A stretch of DNA of 47,739 nt from Rhodospirillales bacterium. GTDB taxonomy: Bacteria > Pseudomonadota > Alphaproteobacteria > JAJFIK01. The DNA lies in contig JAJFIK010000049.1 in assembly GCA_021775005.1 (NCBI GenBank), positions 1-47,739 on the forward strand, given 5' to 3'. Both the position numbers and the translations under genes were made by a program. The first letter of the stretch is position 1; the number at the start of each line of letters is the position of its first letter. This document shows positions 1-8,811 of this stretch, in pieces. The notes beneath the pieces are model-generated. The model did not search any database and was not told the origin of the DNA. It saw only the letters and a list, made by a program, of their open reading frames with translations.

Positions 1-1
1 C

Positions 2-976
2 TATCTCGACAAGCGCCGCCCGGGCCAATCGCGCTATACCACCCAGCGCCAGGAGGTCGACGAAGTTCGCATCCTCTCTGGCACTTTTGAAGGTAAGACC
101 ACGGGCGCGCCCATCAGCTTGTTGATTGAAAACACGGATCAACGCTCAAAAGATTACAGTGAGATTGAAAACAAATTTCGCCCCGGCCATGCAGATTTTA
201 CTTACAGCCACAAATATGGCATCCGCGATCCCCGTGGTGGCGGGCGCTCCAGCGCGCGTGAAACCGCATGCCGCGTTGCTGCAGGTGCCATCGCGCGGCT
301 GATCCTCAATGCCTTTGTGCCCGGCGGCGTGCAAGTGCGCGGGGCCTTGGTGCAAGTGGGTGTGCACAAGGTCGACCGCGCCAAATGGGATTGGGATGAA
401 GTTGCCAACAACGATTTCTTCTCCCCCGACAAAGAGGCCGCTGCCATTTGGGCAAGTTATCTCGACGGCATTCGCAAAAGCGGCTCGTCTATCGGTGCCG
501 TAGTGGAGGTCGTCGCTGAAAATGTGCCGCCGGGATTGGGCGCGCCCACTTACGGCAAGCTTGACGTCGATTTAGCCAGCGCCCTTATGGGCATCAACGC
601 CTCGAAGGGTGTGGAAATCGGTGCCGGGTTCGGAGCCGCGGAACTTTCCGGCGAAGACAACGCCGATGAAATGACCCGCGAAGGCAACAAGATCGTGTTC
701 AAGTCCAACCGCGCGGGCGGTGTTCTGGGGGGTATCTCCACAGGCCAGCCGATCATGGCGCGCTTTGCGGTGAAACCAACGTCTTCCATCCTGACCCCGC
801 GCGAGACCGTGACAACAACCGGTGAGCCCACTACCATTCAGACCAAGGGTCGCCATGACCCATGCGTAGGCATCCGCGCGGTGCCGGTTGGGGAAGCCAT
901 GATGGCATGTGTTTTGGCGGATCATCTTCTGCGCCACCTGGGGCAAGGGCTCAGCATCAAGCCCGATGCGTTTTGA
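2..976 (+). CDS. aroC: Chorismate synthase, 5'-truncated by the window edge
   Basis: Converts 5-enolpyruvylshikimate-3-phosphate to chorismate, the last shikimate step, using reduced FMN. The reading frame is open from base 2 and gives 324 residues, starting at [18 protein letters not shown], so roughly the first 40 residues of a normal protein of about 360 lie outside the window. Seen: the family signatures [40 protein letters not shown] and the C-terminal [15 protein letters not shown]. The frame ends in TGA followed directly by a repeat-filled gap. Identification is secure; only the missing start is unresolved. Confidence 0.97.
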   Translation, partial: YLDKRRPGQSRYTTQRQEVDEVRILSGTFEGKTTGAPISLLIENTDQRSKDYSEIENKFRPGHADFTYSHKYGIRDPRGGGRSSARETACRVAAGAIARLILNAFVPGGVQVRGALVQVGVHKVDRAKWDWDEVANNDFFSPDKEAAAIWASYLDGIRKSGSSIGAVVEVVAENVPPGLGAPTYGKLDVDLASALMGINASKGVEIGAGFGAAELSGEDNADEMTREGNKIVFKSNRAGGVLGGISTGQPIMARFAVKPTSSILTPRETVTTTGEPTTIQTKGRHDPCVGIRAVPVGEAMMACVLADHLLRHLGQGLSIKPDAF

Positions 977-1127
977 TTGCCCATTTGTGATGAGGGCGTT
1001 TTCTGACTCGTCTCTTACTCTCCCCCCACGTCATTCCGGGGCCCTGCTTGGCAGGGAGCCCGGAATCTCGAAGAATGTACCGTGTCGCAAGATCCCGGGC
1101 TCGGGCAGTCGCCCGCCCCGGGATGAC
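977..1127. repeat. Direct repeat copy 1 (leader duplication), contains palindromic element A1
   Basis: About 150 bases here recur nearly unchanged at 1317-1466, 340 bases downstream. Both copies begin TTGCCCATTTGTGATGAG and end in CCCGGGATGAC. The second half (1030-1127) is an element of repeat family A, made of two imperfect palindromes opening with GTCATTCCGGG and closing with CCCGGGATGAC. The remaining non-coding sequence between aroC and 1480 is described in separate entries. Confidence 0.9.
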
Positions 1128-1144
1128 AAACGAGGGGACTATTG

Positions 1145-1222
1145 ATGATTAGATCACTCATCATCGCCGCCGCACTGGCGCTTTCATTCGTGACTGGTAA
1201 CCTGCCGCGTTGCGCCCTCTAA
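1145..1222 (+). pseudogene. Orphan signal-peptide remnant, partial copy of the 1480 gene start
   Basis: A 25-codon frame (MIRSLIIAAALALSFVTG..., stop at 1220-1222) sits behind direct repeat copy 1 exactly where the SnoaL-like gene sits behind copy 2. The stretch GCCGCACTGGCGCTTTCATT is identical in the two. After the signal-peptide core the similarity stops and repeat C1 begins. The simplest reading is a duplicated gene start whose body has been lost, leaving a leader with no mature protein. A genuine 25-residue peptide is possible but less likely. Confidence 0.6.
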
Positions 1223-1223
1223 T

Positions 1224-1319
1224 GTCATGCTCGGACTTGATCCGAGCATCTGGCTGAATTGAGGGTATACTCTGCGGAACACAGTTACTCAGCCAGATCC
1301 CCGGGTCGCGCGTCGCTTG
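1224..1319. repeat. Palindromic repeat family C, copy C1
   Basis: Begins GTCATGCTCGGACTTGATCC with a perfect hairpin around TTGATCC and ends CCAGATCCCCGGGTCGCG. It matches 47529-47620 over most of its length, apart from a divergent central loop. The right end is fused to direct repeat copy 2 at the shared CTTGCCC, so the usual closing GATGAC is missing. Confidence 0.85.
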
Positions 1320-1466
1320 CCCATTTGTGATGAGGCGTTTTCTGACTCGTCTCTTACTCTCCCCCCACGTCATTCCGGGGCCCTGCTTGGCAGGGAGCCC
1401 GGAATCTCGAAGAATGTACCGTGTCGTAAGATCCCGGGCTCGGACAGACGTCCGCCCCGGGATGAC
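1317..1466. repeat. Direct repeat copy 2, contains palindromic element A2
   Basis: Second copy of the 977-1127 repeat, with only a few substitutions and a one-base deletion in the GAGGGCG/GAGGCG run. The A element occupies 1369-1466 and ends just upstream of the ribosome binding site of the 1480 gene, so it probably forms part of that gene's leader RNA. Confidence 0.9.
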
Positions 1467-1479
1467 AGCGGAGGAAAAG

Positions 1480-1941
1480 ATGTTCAAAACACTATTTCTG
1501 AGTGCCGCACTGGCGCTTTCATTTGGAGGGGCCGCCATGGCGCAAGCAACAGTTGAAGACTTGATGCAAGCGGACCGCGACTTCAATCAACTGGCACATG
1601 ATAGCCAAGTGCGCGATGCCTTCCTCGCCTATGCGGCGAGCGATGCCATTATGATGAACCCCGGCCAACATTTTGTGCATGGTGAAGGCGTGACGGCGGA
1701 CTATCTCAGCCAATGGCCGGACGGCATCGACCTCTCATGGGAGCCTATCGGCGGCATGATTGCGGCCAGCGGAGACTTGGGTTTTACCTATGGCACCTAT
1801 GTCTCGCGCAGCACCGATGAAGAAGGTGCTGAGGTCGCCAACTACGGCAAGTACGTCACCGTCTGGGCTCTGCAAGATGACGGCTCATGGAAATGGGCAT
1901 TTGATGGTGGTAACCCCAGCCCCGCGCCAGACGCTGAATAA
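1480..1941 (+). CDS. Exported SnoaL/NTF2-like (DUF4440-type) protein
   Basis: 153 residues. Residues 1-22 form a signal peptide (MFKTLFLSAALALSFGGAAMA, cleavage after AMA), so the product is predicted to be periplasmic. The mature part begins with a helix (ATVEDLMQADRDFNQLA) followed by alternating strands ending in GKYVTVWALQDDGSWKWAFDGG, the usual layout of cone-shaped SnoaL/DUF4440 proteins. These act as small enzymes or ligand binders; no substrate can be assigned. ATG at 1480 was chosen because GGAGG lies about 5 bases upstream and the signal peptide starts there; longer in-frame starts would translate the repeat. The flanking repeats suggest the locus was duplicated and partly lost. Confidence 0.75.
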   Translation: MFKTLFLSAALALSFGGAAMAQATVEDLMQADRDFNQLAHDSQVRDAFLAYAASDAIMMNPGQHFVHGEGVTADYLSQWPDGIDLSWEPIGGMIAASGDLGFTYGTYVSRSTDEEGAEVANYGKYVTVWALQDDGSWKWAFDGGNPSPAPDAE

Positions 1942-1949
1942 TCCCAGCC

Positions 1950-2046
1950 GTCATTCCGGGGCCGTGCAATGCGCGGAGCCCGGAATCTTTTGCTCGATGC
2001 AACGACGCAAGATCCCGGGCTCGGTCTTCGTCCGCCCCGGGATGAC
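1950..2046. repeat. Palindromic repeat family A, copy A3
   Basis: GTCATTCCGGG...CCCGGGATGAC element filling the gap between the convergent SnoaL-like gene and tlyA. Its two hairpins could stop transcription from both sides. Confidence 0.85.
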
Positions 2047-2049
2047 ACA

Positions 2050-2787
2050 TTAAGTTTTCTTCGCGATGACAAGGAATTCCTTGTTGCCGCCACCGCCTTC
2101 GATGGGGCTTGGCATAACGCCTTGCACCGCCCATCCCTCCCCCTGAAGCCAAGCGACAATGTCATCGCAGGCTTTTGTTTGCAGAGCTTCATCGCGCACG
2201 ATGCCGCCGCTGGCGACGTTTTTCCGCCCCACTTCAAACTGTGGTTTGATCAGCGCAACAAGATGCGCGCCCTTGCGTGCCAAGGCCAATGCGTGCGGCA
2301 GCGCTTTGCTCAGACTGATAAAACTCACGTCAGCGGTGATGACGTCCGGTGCACTTGGCACTAGGTCCATATTTAGATTTCGCGCATCGGTGCCCTCAAG
2401 TGAGGTAACCCGCGTATCCTCGGCAATGTCGCGCGCGAGTTGCCCTGTGCCCACATCAACGGCCACAACATGCACGCCCCCACGTTCCAGCAGTACTTGG
2501 GTGAAGCCGCCGGTAGATGCGCCCACGTCAAGACAAACACAGCCCTTCACACTGATCTTAAACTCATCCAGCGCAGCCGCGAGCTTCAACCCCCCGCGTG
2601 AAACATAAGGCACTTTGATACCGGTAACGGTGAGATTAGCGCCTGGGTCAAGCAAGGCGCTGGGTTTTGTAACGCGGGCACCATCCGCGACAAGATTACC
2701 TGCTTTGATTTCTTCAGAAGCCTTTGCCCGCGAGGTAAACAGCCCCGCTTCGACGCTCAACACATCGGCGCGGCGTTTTTTGGACAT
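2050..2787 (-). CDS. tlyA: TlyA-family rRNA (2'-O-ribose) methyltransferase
   Basis: 245 residues. An N-terminal S4 RNA-binding domain (about 4-62, ADVLSVEAGLFTSRAKASEE...) precedes an FtsJ-type Rossmann methyltransferase domain with the SAM loop CLDVGASTGGFTQVLLERGG and the catalytic-type lysine segment LIKPQFEVGR. TlyA enzymes methylate cytidine 2'-O positions of 16S/23S rRNA; the old name hemolysin A is misleading. It lies 6 bases after dxs on the same strand, so it is probably the last gene of the xseB-ispA-dxs-tlyA operon. Confidence 0.93.
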   Translation of the reverse strand: MSKKRRADVLSVEAGLFTSRAKASEEIKAGNLVADGARVTKPSALLDPGANLTVTGIKVPYVSRGGLKLAAALDEFKISVKGCVCLDVGASTGGFTQVLLERGGVHVVAVDVGTGQLARDIAEDTRVTSLEGTDARNLNMDLVPSAPDVITADVSFISLSKALPHALALARKGAHLVALIKPQFEVGRKNVASGGIVRDEALQTKACDDIVAWLQGEGWAVQGVMPSPIEGGGGNKEFLVIAKKT

Positions 2788-2793
2788 AGGAGA

Positions 2794-4776
2794 TTAGGCC
2801 CGAAGGGCGCGCGCACCAGCTTCGGTTTGGGCAAGCACCCGCGCCACAATGTGCTGGGCGTTAAGCTCGGCGGCATCGTACATGGCGACCGGATTATCTT
2901 GATCAATGAAGCTATCGGGCAAATGCATGGTGGAGATTTTTGCGCGGCCATCAAGCAGACCTTCATTGGCAAGAAAGTCGAGGACATGACTACCAAAGCC
3001 GCCAATGGACCCTTCTTCAATGGTAATAAGGGCTTCATGGTCTGATAGAAGTTGACGAATGAGGTCGTGGTCCAGCGGCTTGGCAAAGCGCGCATCCGCC
3101 AATGTAACGCTCACGCCATAACGCGCCGACAGCTCATTGGCTGCCTTTTCGCATTCACCAAGGCGCGCGCCAAAGCACAAAAGTGCCGCGTCGGAGCCTT
3201 CCCTTAAGATGCGGCCCTTGCCAATTTCAAGGGGCTTGCCTTGGGCCGGCATATCAACGCCCATGCCTTCGCCGCGCGGATAACGCACCGCGCTGGGGCG
3301 ATCATCAATGGCCGCCGCAGTGGCCACCATATGCATCAGTTCTGCTTCATCACCTGCCGCCATGACGACAAAGTTCGGCAGCGTGGCGAGGTATGTGACA
3401 TCAAAAGCGCCCGCGTGAGTGGGGCCATCCGCGCCCACAAGCCCCGCGCGATCAATGGCGAAGCGCACGGGCAATTTTTGGATTGCCACATCATGCACCA
3501 CCTGATCATAGGCGCGCTGCAGGAAGGTTGAATATATAGTGGCAAAGGGCTTGTAACCTTCGGTGGCCATTCCGGCCGCGAAGGTCACCGCGTGTTGTTC
3601 GGCAATGCCCACATCAAAGGTGCGATCAGGAAAGCGCTTGCCAAATATATCAAGCCCGGTGCCGCCGGGCATGGCGGCGGTAATGGCGACAATCTTGTCG
3701 TCTTTCTCCGCCTCAATGCAGAGCGCTTCCGCGTAGACCTTGGTATAGGCCGGCGCGTTCGAGGTGCCTTTTTTCTGTTTGCCGGTGGCAACATCAAACT
3801 TGGCAACGCCATGGTATTTGTCGTCGGAGCTTTCGGCGGGCGCGTAGCCTTTACCCTTTTGCGTCACCACATGGATAAGAATGGGGCCAAGGTTTGCGTC
3901 GCGCGCGTTTTTCAGCACCGGAATAAGGTGTTCAAAATTATGCCCATCAATGGGGCCGACGTAATAAAATCCCATTTCCTCAAACAGCGTGCCGCCGCCA
4001 AGGGTCATGCCGCGGGTATATTCTTCCGCGCGTTTGGCCACATCATGAAGACTTTTCGGCAGCATCTCCGCCACTTGTTTGGCGAAGCTGCGAAAGTTTC
4101 GATACGCGCCGCCCGACCAGAGCCTGGAGAGATAGGCGCTCATAGCCCCCACCGGCGGGGCAATGGACATATCATTGTCGTTGAGAACAACAATCAGATT
4201 GGACTTCAGCGCGCCCGCGTTGTTCATGGCTTCATAAGCCATGCCCGCGCTCATGGCACCATCGCCAATGACGCAAACGACGTTGTTGTCTTTCCCGGCA
4301 AGGTCTCGCGCCACCGCCATGCCAAGGCCGGACGAAATTGATGTCGATGAATGCGCCGCGCCAAAGGGATCGTATTCACTCTCGCTGCGTTTGGTAAAGC
4401 CGGAGATGCCGCCGCCCTGCCGTAATGTCCGAATGCGATCACGGCGTCCGGTCAAAATTTTGTGCGGATAGCATTGGTGGCCAACATCCCAGATGAGGCG
4501 GTCGTCAGGCGTATTGAAAATGTGATGGATCGCGACAGTAAGCTCAACCACACCGAGCCCCGCCCCCAGATGTCCGCCGGTAACAGACACCGCATTGATG
4601 GTCTCATTGCGCAGCTCATCGGCGAGCTGACGTAATTGCGAGCGATCAAGCGCGCGCAAATCCGCCGGTGACTTGATGGTATCAAGCAAAGGGGTCTCGC
4701 CGGAGTGAGCCAGCACGACCGCCGCTGTCTGGGTCGGGGCCGTGATCTCGGGCTCGCTGTCGCTGCCTCTATTCAT
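2794..4776 (-). CDS. dxs: 1-deoxy-D-xylulose-5-phosphate synthase
   Basis: 660 residues from ATG at 4776; a TTG five codons upstream (4791) is an alternative start. Condenses pyruvate and glyceraldehyde-3-phosphate with ThDP, the entry step of the MEP isoprenoid pathway. Seen: [15 protein letters not shown], the ThDP motif [20 protein letters not shown] ending in NDNDMSI, the transketolase pyrimidine domain with [18 protein letters not shown], and a C-terminal transketolase domain ending with HLPDSFIDQ. Length is normal. It follows ispA, which uses the downstream products of the same pathway. Confidence 0.97.
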   Translation of the reverse strand: MNRGSDSEPEITAPTQTAAVVLAHSGETPLLDTIKSPADLRALDRSQLRQLADELRNETINAVSVTGGHLGAGLGVVELTVAIHHIFNTPDDRLIWDVGHQCYPHKILTGRRDRIRTLRQGGGISGFTKRSESEYDPFGAAHSSTSISSGLGMAVARDLAGKDNNVVCVIGDGAMSAGMAYEAMNNAGALKSNLIVVLNDNDMSIAPPVGAMSAYLSRLWSGGAYRNFRSFAKQVAEMLPKSLHDVAKRAEEYTRGMTLGGGTLFEEMGFYYVGPIDGHNFEHLIPVLKNARDANLGPILIHVVTQKGKGYAPAESSDDKYHGVAKFDVATGKQKKGTSNAPAYTKVYAEALCIEAEKDDKIVAITAAMPGGTGLDIFGKRFPDRTFDVGIAEQHAVTFAAGMATEGYKPFATIYSTFLQRAYDQVVHDVAIQKLPVRFAIDRAGLVGADGPTHAGAFDVTYLATLPNFVVMAAGDEAELMHMVATAAAIDDRPSAVRYPRGEGMGVDMPAQGKPLEIGKGRILREGSDAALLCFGARLGECEKAANELSARYGVSVTLADARFAKPLDHDLIRQLLSDHEALITIEEGSIGGFGSHVLDFLANEGLLDGRAKISTMHLPDSFIDQDNPVAMYDAAELNAQHIVARVLAQTEAGARALRA

Positions 4777-4881
4777 ATTCTTTTCGGTCAAGGAACGCTG
4801 GCCCCCGCCATTTGGTTTTGTTCGCTCAGTAGCATAGGGTGCCCACGCATTGCAGCAGGCCCCCCGCGACGATTTATCCCT

Positions 4882-5772
4882 TCAGCTGCGGCGGTCTACA
4901 ACAAACCCAGCCACGGCCCGCAGAAGGTCGGCCTTTTCATCAAACAAATCAAGGTGACGGACGGCCTGATCGGCGAGCAATTGGGCCTGCGCCCGGGCCC
5001 GATCAGGCCCCAGTATGCCAACGAATGTGGCCTTTCCACGGCTCTCATCCTTGCCGGTGGCCTTGCCGCTTTCTGCTGGTGTGCTTTCAAGATCGATCAG
5101 ATCATCAGCCATCTGGAAGGCCAGCCCCAGATCATGGGCATAGCCTTCAAGGGCATGGAGCGACTCCTTACCCGCGCGGCCCATAATTGCGCCAGTGGCG
5201 CAGGCAAAGGCGATCAACGCTCCGGTTTTAAGCCGCTGCAACCGTGTCACCGTGCCAATGCCGGGATCGCCATGTTCGGCGGCGAGATCAATCATCTGCC
5301 CCGCCACCATGCCCTGCCCCCCTGCTGCTTGAGCCAGCGCCCCGACCAAGGCGCAGCGAATGTAGGGATCGGGATGGGTCTCGTCATGGGCCAGAATTTC
5401 AAACGCCAAAGTCAGCAACGCGTCCCCTGCCAGGATGGCAGTGGCCTCGTCATATTGAATGTGGGTTGTCGCTTTACCGCGCCGGAGCGTGTCATCATCC
5501 ATCGCCGGCAAATCATCATGCACCAGCGAATAGGTGTGGACGCACTCCACCGCCGCCGCCACGCGGGCCATCATCTCTGGCTCAAGTCCAAACAACCGCC
5601 CGCTTTGCATGGCCAAGAAAGGGCGCAACCGTTTGCCGCCGCCTAGCGCGGCATAGCGCATGGCATCGTGCAAGCGTTTTTCCACCCCATCTGTTTCAGG
5701 CAGCAATTCATCAAGAGCGATTTCGACGCGACTTGCGGCCTCTTCCAGCGCGCTTTGAAGATCAACATTCAT
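4882..5772 (-). CDS. ispA: Polyprenyl (farnesyl/geranyl) diphosphate synthase
   Basis: 296 residues. Condenses isopentenyl diphosphate with allylic diphosphates. Both Mg-binding aspartate motifs are present: the first as VHDDLPAMDDDTLRRGK (DDxxxxD type) and the second as MADDLIDLE. GGKRLRPFL is the substrate-binding segment. The start MNVDLQSALEE at 5772, seven bases after xseB, was preferred because a longer frame would run back into xseB. Chain length cannot be fixed, but FPP is usual for this family. Confidence 0.94.
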   Translation of the reverse strand: MNVDLQSALEEAASRVEIALDELLPETDGVEKRLHDAMRYAALGGGKRLRPFLAMQSGRLFGLEPEMMARVAAAVECVHTYSLVHDDLPAMDDDTLRRGKATTHIQYDEATAILAGDALLTLAFEILAHDETHPDPYIRCALVGALAQAAGGQGMVAGQMIDLAAEHGDPGIGTVTRLQRLKTGALIAFACATGAIMGRAGKESLHALEGYAHDLGLAFQMADDLIDLESTPAESGKATGKDESRGKATFVGILGPDRARAQAQLLADQAVRHLDLFDEKADLLRAVAGFVVDRRS

Positions 5773-5779
5773 GGAAAGA

Positions 5780-6034
5780 TTATCCAAGGTCGCTGGGTTC
5801 CGCGGACACAGTGCCATCAGCGTCGACGACAATCTTGTCGATCCGCGCCTGGGCATCTTTTAGTTTGGATTCGCAATGGGCTTTCAGCGCCGTGCCACGC
5901 TCGTAAATCTCGATGGATTTTTCCAGCTCCACCTTGCCTTGCTCCAGCTCGGTGACAATTTTTTCAAGTTCCTTGAGCGCGTCCTCGAATGAGAGCGCGG
6001 CAATGTCGGCCGGAATTTTCGCGGATTTCGCCAT
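5780..6034 (-). CDS. xseB: Exodeoxyribonuclease VII small subunit
   Basis: 84 residues, the normal length. The XseB core LSFEDALKELEKIVTELEQGKVELEKSIEIYERG is present (helical hairpin, given here only in outline: SFEDALKELEKIV, then GKVELEKSIEIYERG). It binds the XseA large subunit, which is not in the window. The acidic C-terminal tail is typical. First gene of the xseB-ispA-dxs-tlyA run. Confidence 0.95.
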   Translation of the reverse strand: MAKSAKIPADIAALSFEDALKELEKIVTELEQGKVELEKSIEIYERGTALKAHCESKLKDAQARIDKIVVDADGTVSAEPSDLG

Positions 6035-6057
6035 GCAAGTCTCCTCTGCGCCTCAGC

Positions 6058-6630
6058 CTATGCCGAGCGCTCATACTTTCGCCAGCCCCAATAGGCATCA
6101 CCGCCATCACGCACCAACCGATACCCGGCGCGCTGCAAGCGTTTTGAGACCATGCGATTGAACCACCCGTGGCCGCACAAGAGCACATCGCCTTCTTCAG
6201 CAGCCTTGAGCAAGCGCACGCCCGCATCATTGGCCCGTAAGCTGACCGATTGGCGCTGCTCATATTCGCCACTGAGCCCGAGCCACCAGTAAAACCGCGC
6301 CAGCGCCCACCACATCGTTATGGGCAAAAAAAGCGGAATCGGCGGCGCAGGTAATGGGGCCTCCAAAAACACGTCATCGGCTATCACCGCCTTACCAGAG
6401 GCCACGGCCGCGGCGGTTTCCTGGGCCCGGGGCAAGCTGCTGGCGAAAACAATATCCGCCTCTGCCCCGACGGATTTAAGGCTCTCCGGCGCGGGTAATT
6501 CTGGGTCAAGCCCAGCCGCTTCATAGCGCTGCCACCAGGCATCAAATCCGCGCGCGGTGGACCAGCCTTCACGTTTCACCGTGGGCCGCCCATGTCGCGC
6601 CAAGTAGATCGCCCTTTTACCGTCGCCCAT
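6058..6630 (-). CDS. Histidine phosphatase superfamily (phosphoglycerate-mutase-like) protein
   Basis: 190 residues. The catalytic RHG box appears as IYLARHGRPTVKREG, and the second catalytic histidine as LLCGHGWFNRMV. A central aromatic stretch (MWWALARFYWWLGLSGE) is unusual for soluble members and may be a membrane-proximal or lid segment. The start MGDGKRAIY at 6630 has a GCGAGGG site 8 bases upstream, better than the upstream ATG at 6669. The substrate is unknown. It ends 23 bases before xseB on the same strand. Confidence 0.85.
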   Translation of the reverse strand: MGDGKRAIYLARHGRPTVKREGWSTARGFDAWWQRYEAAGLDPELPAPESLKSVGAEADIVFASSLPRAQETAAAVASGKAVIADDVFLEAPLPAPPIPLFLPITMWWALARFYWWLGLSGEYEQRQSVSLRANDAGVRLLKAAEEGDVLLCGHGWFNRMVSKRLQRAGYRLVRDGGDAYWGWRKYERSA

Positions 6631-6732
6631 TGGTGCCCTCGCCCGTCCGGGCTCTCCGCTTTGCCTCATGTGGGGATAGGCAAGCGCCGCCCCCGGGTCA
6701 AGATCGCGCCTCAGCGAATCAGCCCCGCCTGC

Positions 6733-7602
6733 TCATGTTTTGGCGAGAAGGCTGACCCCTGGCGGCGGCGGCATGGCATCAGGCACAAAGAAGTCTTGCA
6801 TCAGATCTTTTGTGGGGTCCACGCGATATTTGTCAAAATCGCGCTCGCCCTCGCCATACAAAAACGTGTCGTCGATGAGGAAATTGCCGGTAAATTCACG
6901 CGACGGTTTGGTCAGGACCGCATGGGCCGCATCCGACATAATATCGATGCTGCGACATAGCTTGAGCCCGTCTTCCCCCGCAAGGGCAAACTCAATCGCC
7001 GCCGTGGCAATGCCCGTGCGGGGCCAAAGGGCGTTGAACGCAATGCCGTCCTCGCGGAATTCTTCCGCCATGCCAAGCACACACATAGACATGCCAAACT
7101 TGGCCATGGTGTAGGCGACATTTCCGCGAAACCATTTGGGGTCCATGTCGAGGGGCGGGCTTAGGTTCAACACATGAGGATTTTGGGCTTCCTTGAGATA
7201 CGGGATGCACGCTTGTGAGGTCACAAACGTGCCGCGCGTGTTGACCTGGTGCATCAGGTCATAGCGCGTCATTTTGGTTTGGAGCGTGCCGGTCATGGCA
7301 ATGGCGCTGGCGTTATTGATGCAAATGTCTATGCCGCCAAATTCAGCAACGGTTTTAGCGACCGCCTCTTTCACATGTTCCGGCGAGCGTACGTCCACCA
7401 CCAGTGGCAAGGCTTTGCCGCCAGCCGCCTCAATCTCTTCAGCGGCGCTGTAAATTGTGCCTTTGAGTTTAGGGTGCGGCTCAGCGGTTTTGGCCGCGAT
7501 AGCCACATTCGCGCCGTCCCTTGCCGCACGCAGAGCAATGCCAAGCCCGATGCCGCGACTGGCGCCGGTAATGAAAAGCGTTTTGCCTTTTAGGTCCGCC
7601 AT
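6733..7602 (-). CDS. Short-chain dehydrogenase, HSDL2-like
   Basis: 289 residues. NAD(P)-binding TGASRGIGLGIA at the N-terminus, the NNAS motif (INNASAIAM) and the catalytic YxxxK (YTMAKFG). The C-terminal extension SREFTGNFLIDDTFLYGEGERDF is typical of hydroxysteroid-dehydrogenase-like 2 proteins rather than classical FabG. The catalytic-serine region reads NLSPPLDM. A GGGAG site precedes ATG 7602. The substrate is probably a lipid or acyl-derived alcohol/ketone, by family only. Confidence 0.88.
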   Translation of the reverse strand: MADLKGKTLFITGASRGIGLGIALRAARDGANVAIAAKTAEPHPKLKGTIYSAAEEIEAAGGKALPLVVDVRSPEHVKEAVAKTVAEFGGIDICINNASAIAMTGTLQTKMTRYDLMHQVNTRGTFVTSQACIPYLKEAQNPHVLNLSPPLDMDPKWFRGNVAYTMAKFGMSMCVLGMAEEFREDGIAFNALWPRTGIATAAIEFALAGEDGLKLCRSIDIMSDAAHAVLTKPSREFTGNFLIDDTFLYGEGERDFDKYRVDPTKDLMQDFFVPDAMPPPPGVSLLAKT

Positions 7603-7635
7603 GGCGGTCTCCCTTTCGTATGCTGCAAATTTTAC

Positions 7636-8088
7636 CTAGAGCCAGTAACGCCGACCAACGAGGTAGCGGCGTTCAAATTTCTCATCATCGAGCGAGAGAT
7701 AGATGAGCCCTTCAATGATACCAAGCCCGATGGTGGCTAGGGGCCCGACAACGGCCCATGCCAAACCAATGGTGATCAATATTGTTGCCATGCCCAACGT
7801 TGTGTAGCCGAGATAGAACCTGTGCAATCCAAACAATCCGCCGAAGATCGCGAGCATTGCCGCCACCTTGCGTGAGCGCGCGCGGCGCGGGGCCCCTTCC
7901 ATGACAATGGCAAATGCATAGGGCCCGTGAAGATCCGCGCGATAGGAAACCCGCCGCCCCGGCGCAAGGCCAATAGGGAAGATCACATCTTCGCTGCGAA
8001 AGCCGAGCAATTGGCCCTCGCCCGGCTCGTCGGGCTCAATAAGGCCAACGCCGCTGTAGTTGTCATAACTGTGAATAAGACCAAGCAA
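7636..8088 (-). CDS. TM2-domain membrane protein with an N-terminal cold-shock-like domain
   Basis: 150 residues from a TTG start. Residues 1-62 look like a small OB/cold-shock fold (GLIHSYDNYSGVGLIE... SEDVIFPIGLAPGRRVSYRA): the glycine/aromatic spacing and the DVIF segment match the pattern, but the RNP motifs are not canonical. Residues 75-125 form a TM2 domain: the FGGLFGLHRFYLG signature, then a second hydrophobic segment. The tail is charged. The SD-like AAGGGA 10 bases before TTG is inside a strong hairpin (8096-8124). Function unknown. Confidence 0.75.
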   Translation of the reverse strand: MLGLIHSYDNYSGVGLIEPDEPGEGQLLGFRSEDVIFPIGLAPGRRVSYRADLHGPYAFAIVMEGAPRRARSRKVAAMLAIFGGLFGLHRFYLGYTTLGMATILITIGLAWAVVGPLATIGLGIIEGLIYLSLDDEKFERRYLVGRRYWL

Positions 8089-8095
8089 GGTTTCA

Positions 8096-8124
8096 GGTTC
8101 CCTTCGGCTCTACCGAAGGAAACC
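8096..8124 (-). promoter_or_regulatory. 12-bp hairpin covering the ribosome binding site of the TM2 gene
   Basis: Read on the minus strand, GGTTTCCTTCGG, loop TAGAG, CCGAAGGGAACC. All 12 positions pair as RNA, one of them G-U, whereas the plus strand would have a C-A mismatch. The right arm contains the AAGGGA upstream of the TTG start. No T-run follows, so it is not a classical terminator of the upstream SET gene, although it may protect the 3' end of that mRNA. Confidence 0.6.
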
Positions 8125-8140
8125 CTAACCCAAGATCGCC

Positions 8141-8569
8141 TTAACGGGAATGATGATGCATACCGTTGGATTTCACCCCATACCGTGCCACATCAGACGG
8201 CAAGAGATCGAACGTGATGTCGAACTCCGCATAGTTACTGGTCAGCTCAACACCGGCCGGAATATCGGTCAGCGCATAGCCAATGTCTTGGCCTGTGAAG
8301 TCAGTGTTGGGATGTTCTGCATGGTTCATGAACCGGCCATTGTCAGATTCCAGCACGAAGTACCCCGCCATCTGGTGGTGGGGGTAGGAATATTTGGTCA
8401 TAAATTCACGAATAGACGGCGGGTAGCTGTCCAGTTTTTCCTGACTCACAAGCCGGTCGAAATCTGAATCGAAGCGCCAAATTTCTTGCCCGGCCATGAG
8501 GGGCTCAGCCGCATACACGCCGACACCTTCGATGCCGCTGGGGGCAACGTAAGTTTTGATGAGCATCAT
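8141..8569 (-). CDS. SET-domain protein (putative lysine methyltransferase)
   Basis: 142 residues. The SET layout is visible: GIEGVGVYAAEPLMAGQEIW at the start, the signature FMNHAEHPNTDF (NHxxxPN) and the closing SNYAEFD (ELTSNYAEFD). There is no post-SET cysteine cluster. Bacterial stand-alone SET proteins methylate protein lysines; the target is unknown. The start MMLIKTYVAPSG at 8569 was chosen because the SET domain begins there and AAGG lies upstream; the longer frame to 8830 would run through repeat B1. Confidence 0.82.
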   Translation of the reverse strand: MMLIKTYVAPSGIEGVGVYAAEPLMAGQEIWRFDSDFDRLVSQEKLDSYPPSIREFMTKYSYPHHQMAGYFVLESDNGRFMNHAEHPNTDFTGQDIGYALTDIPAGVELTSNYAEFDITFDLLPSDVARYGVKSNGMHHHSR

Positions 8570-8811
8570 TTGCTTTGTACCTTGAAAGGCTACAGCCGTC
8601 GGGTGCTCATCTTGCAGTGATGAGGCGGCCCCCTTATCTGAGCCATGCTGGTCGGACACCCTGTCCGTCCCAATCACATTTTTTGCGCAGATTGTGATTT
8701 TGACAAGAGGGAAAATGCGTCCCCTAAACCGACGTTCTCGGGCCGGACCGGAGACCCAGCTGAACCGATGATGGGCACCCCGGTTTAACCGGGGCGCGTC
8801 TAAACTTCTTC
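8570..8811. other. Intergenic stretch between MBL and SET genes
   Basis: Holds repeat B1 (8732-8800) and the presumed promoter of the SET gene on the minus strand. No further gene is supported; the open minus frame through it lacks a credible start. Confidence 0.6.
8732..8800. repeat. Palindromic repeat family B, copy B1
   Basis: Two-hairpin element: left half degraded (TTCTCGGGCCGGACCGGAGA), then GACCCAGCT, then the well-kept right half GGCACCCCGGTTTAACCGGGGCGCGTC. It matches 18088-18157 and 32763-32832. Confidence 0.8.

Noticed and set aside
3592-4341. 249-codon plus-strand frame opposite dxs
   Set aside because: Antisense shadow of the ThDP-binding part of dxs; no RBS or recognisable protein.
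4705-5646. 313-codon plus-strand open frame opposite ispA
   Set aside because: It is the antisense shadow of a well-recognised gene, with Cys/His/Arg-rich translation and no domain.
8096-8124. Intrinsic terminator for the SET gene
   Set aside because: The stem is strong but no U-run follows, and the arm includes the next gene's SD.
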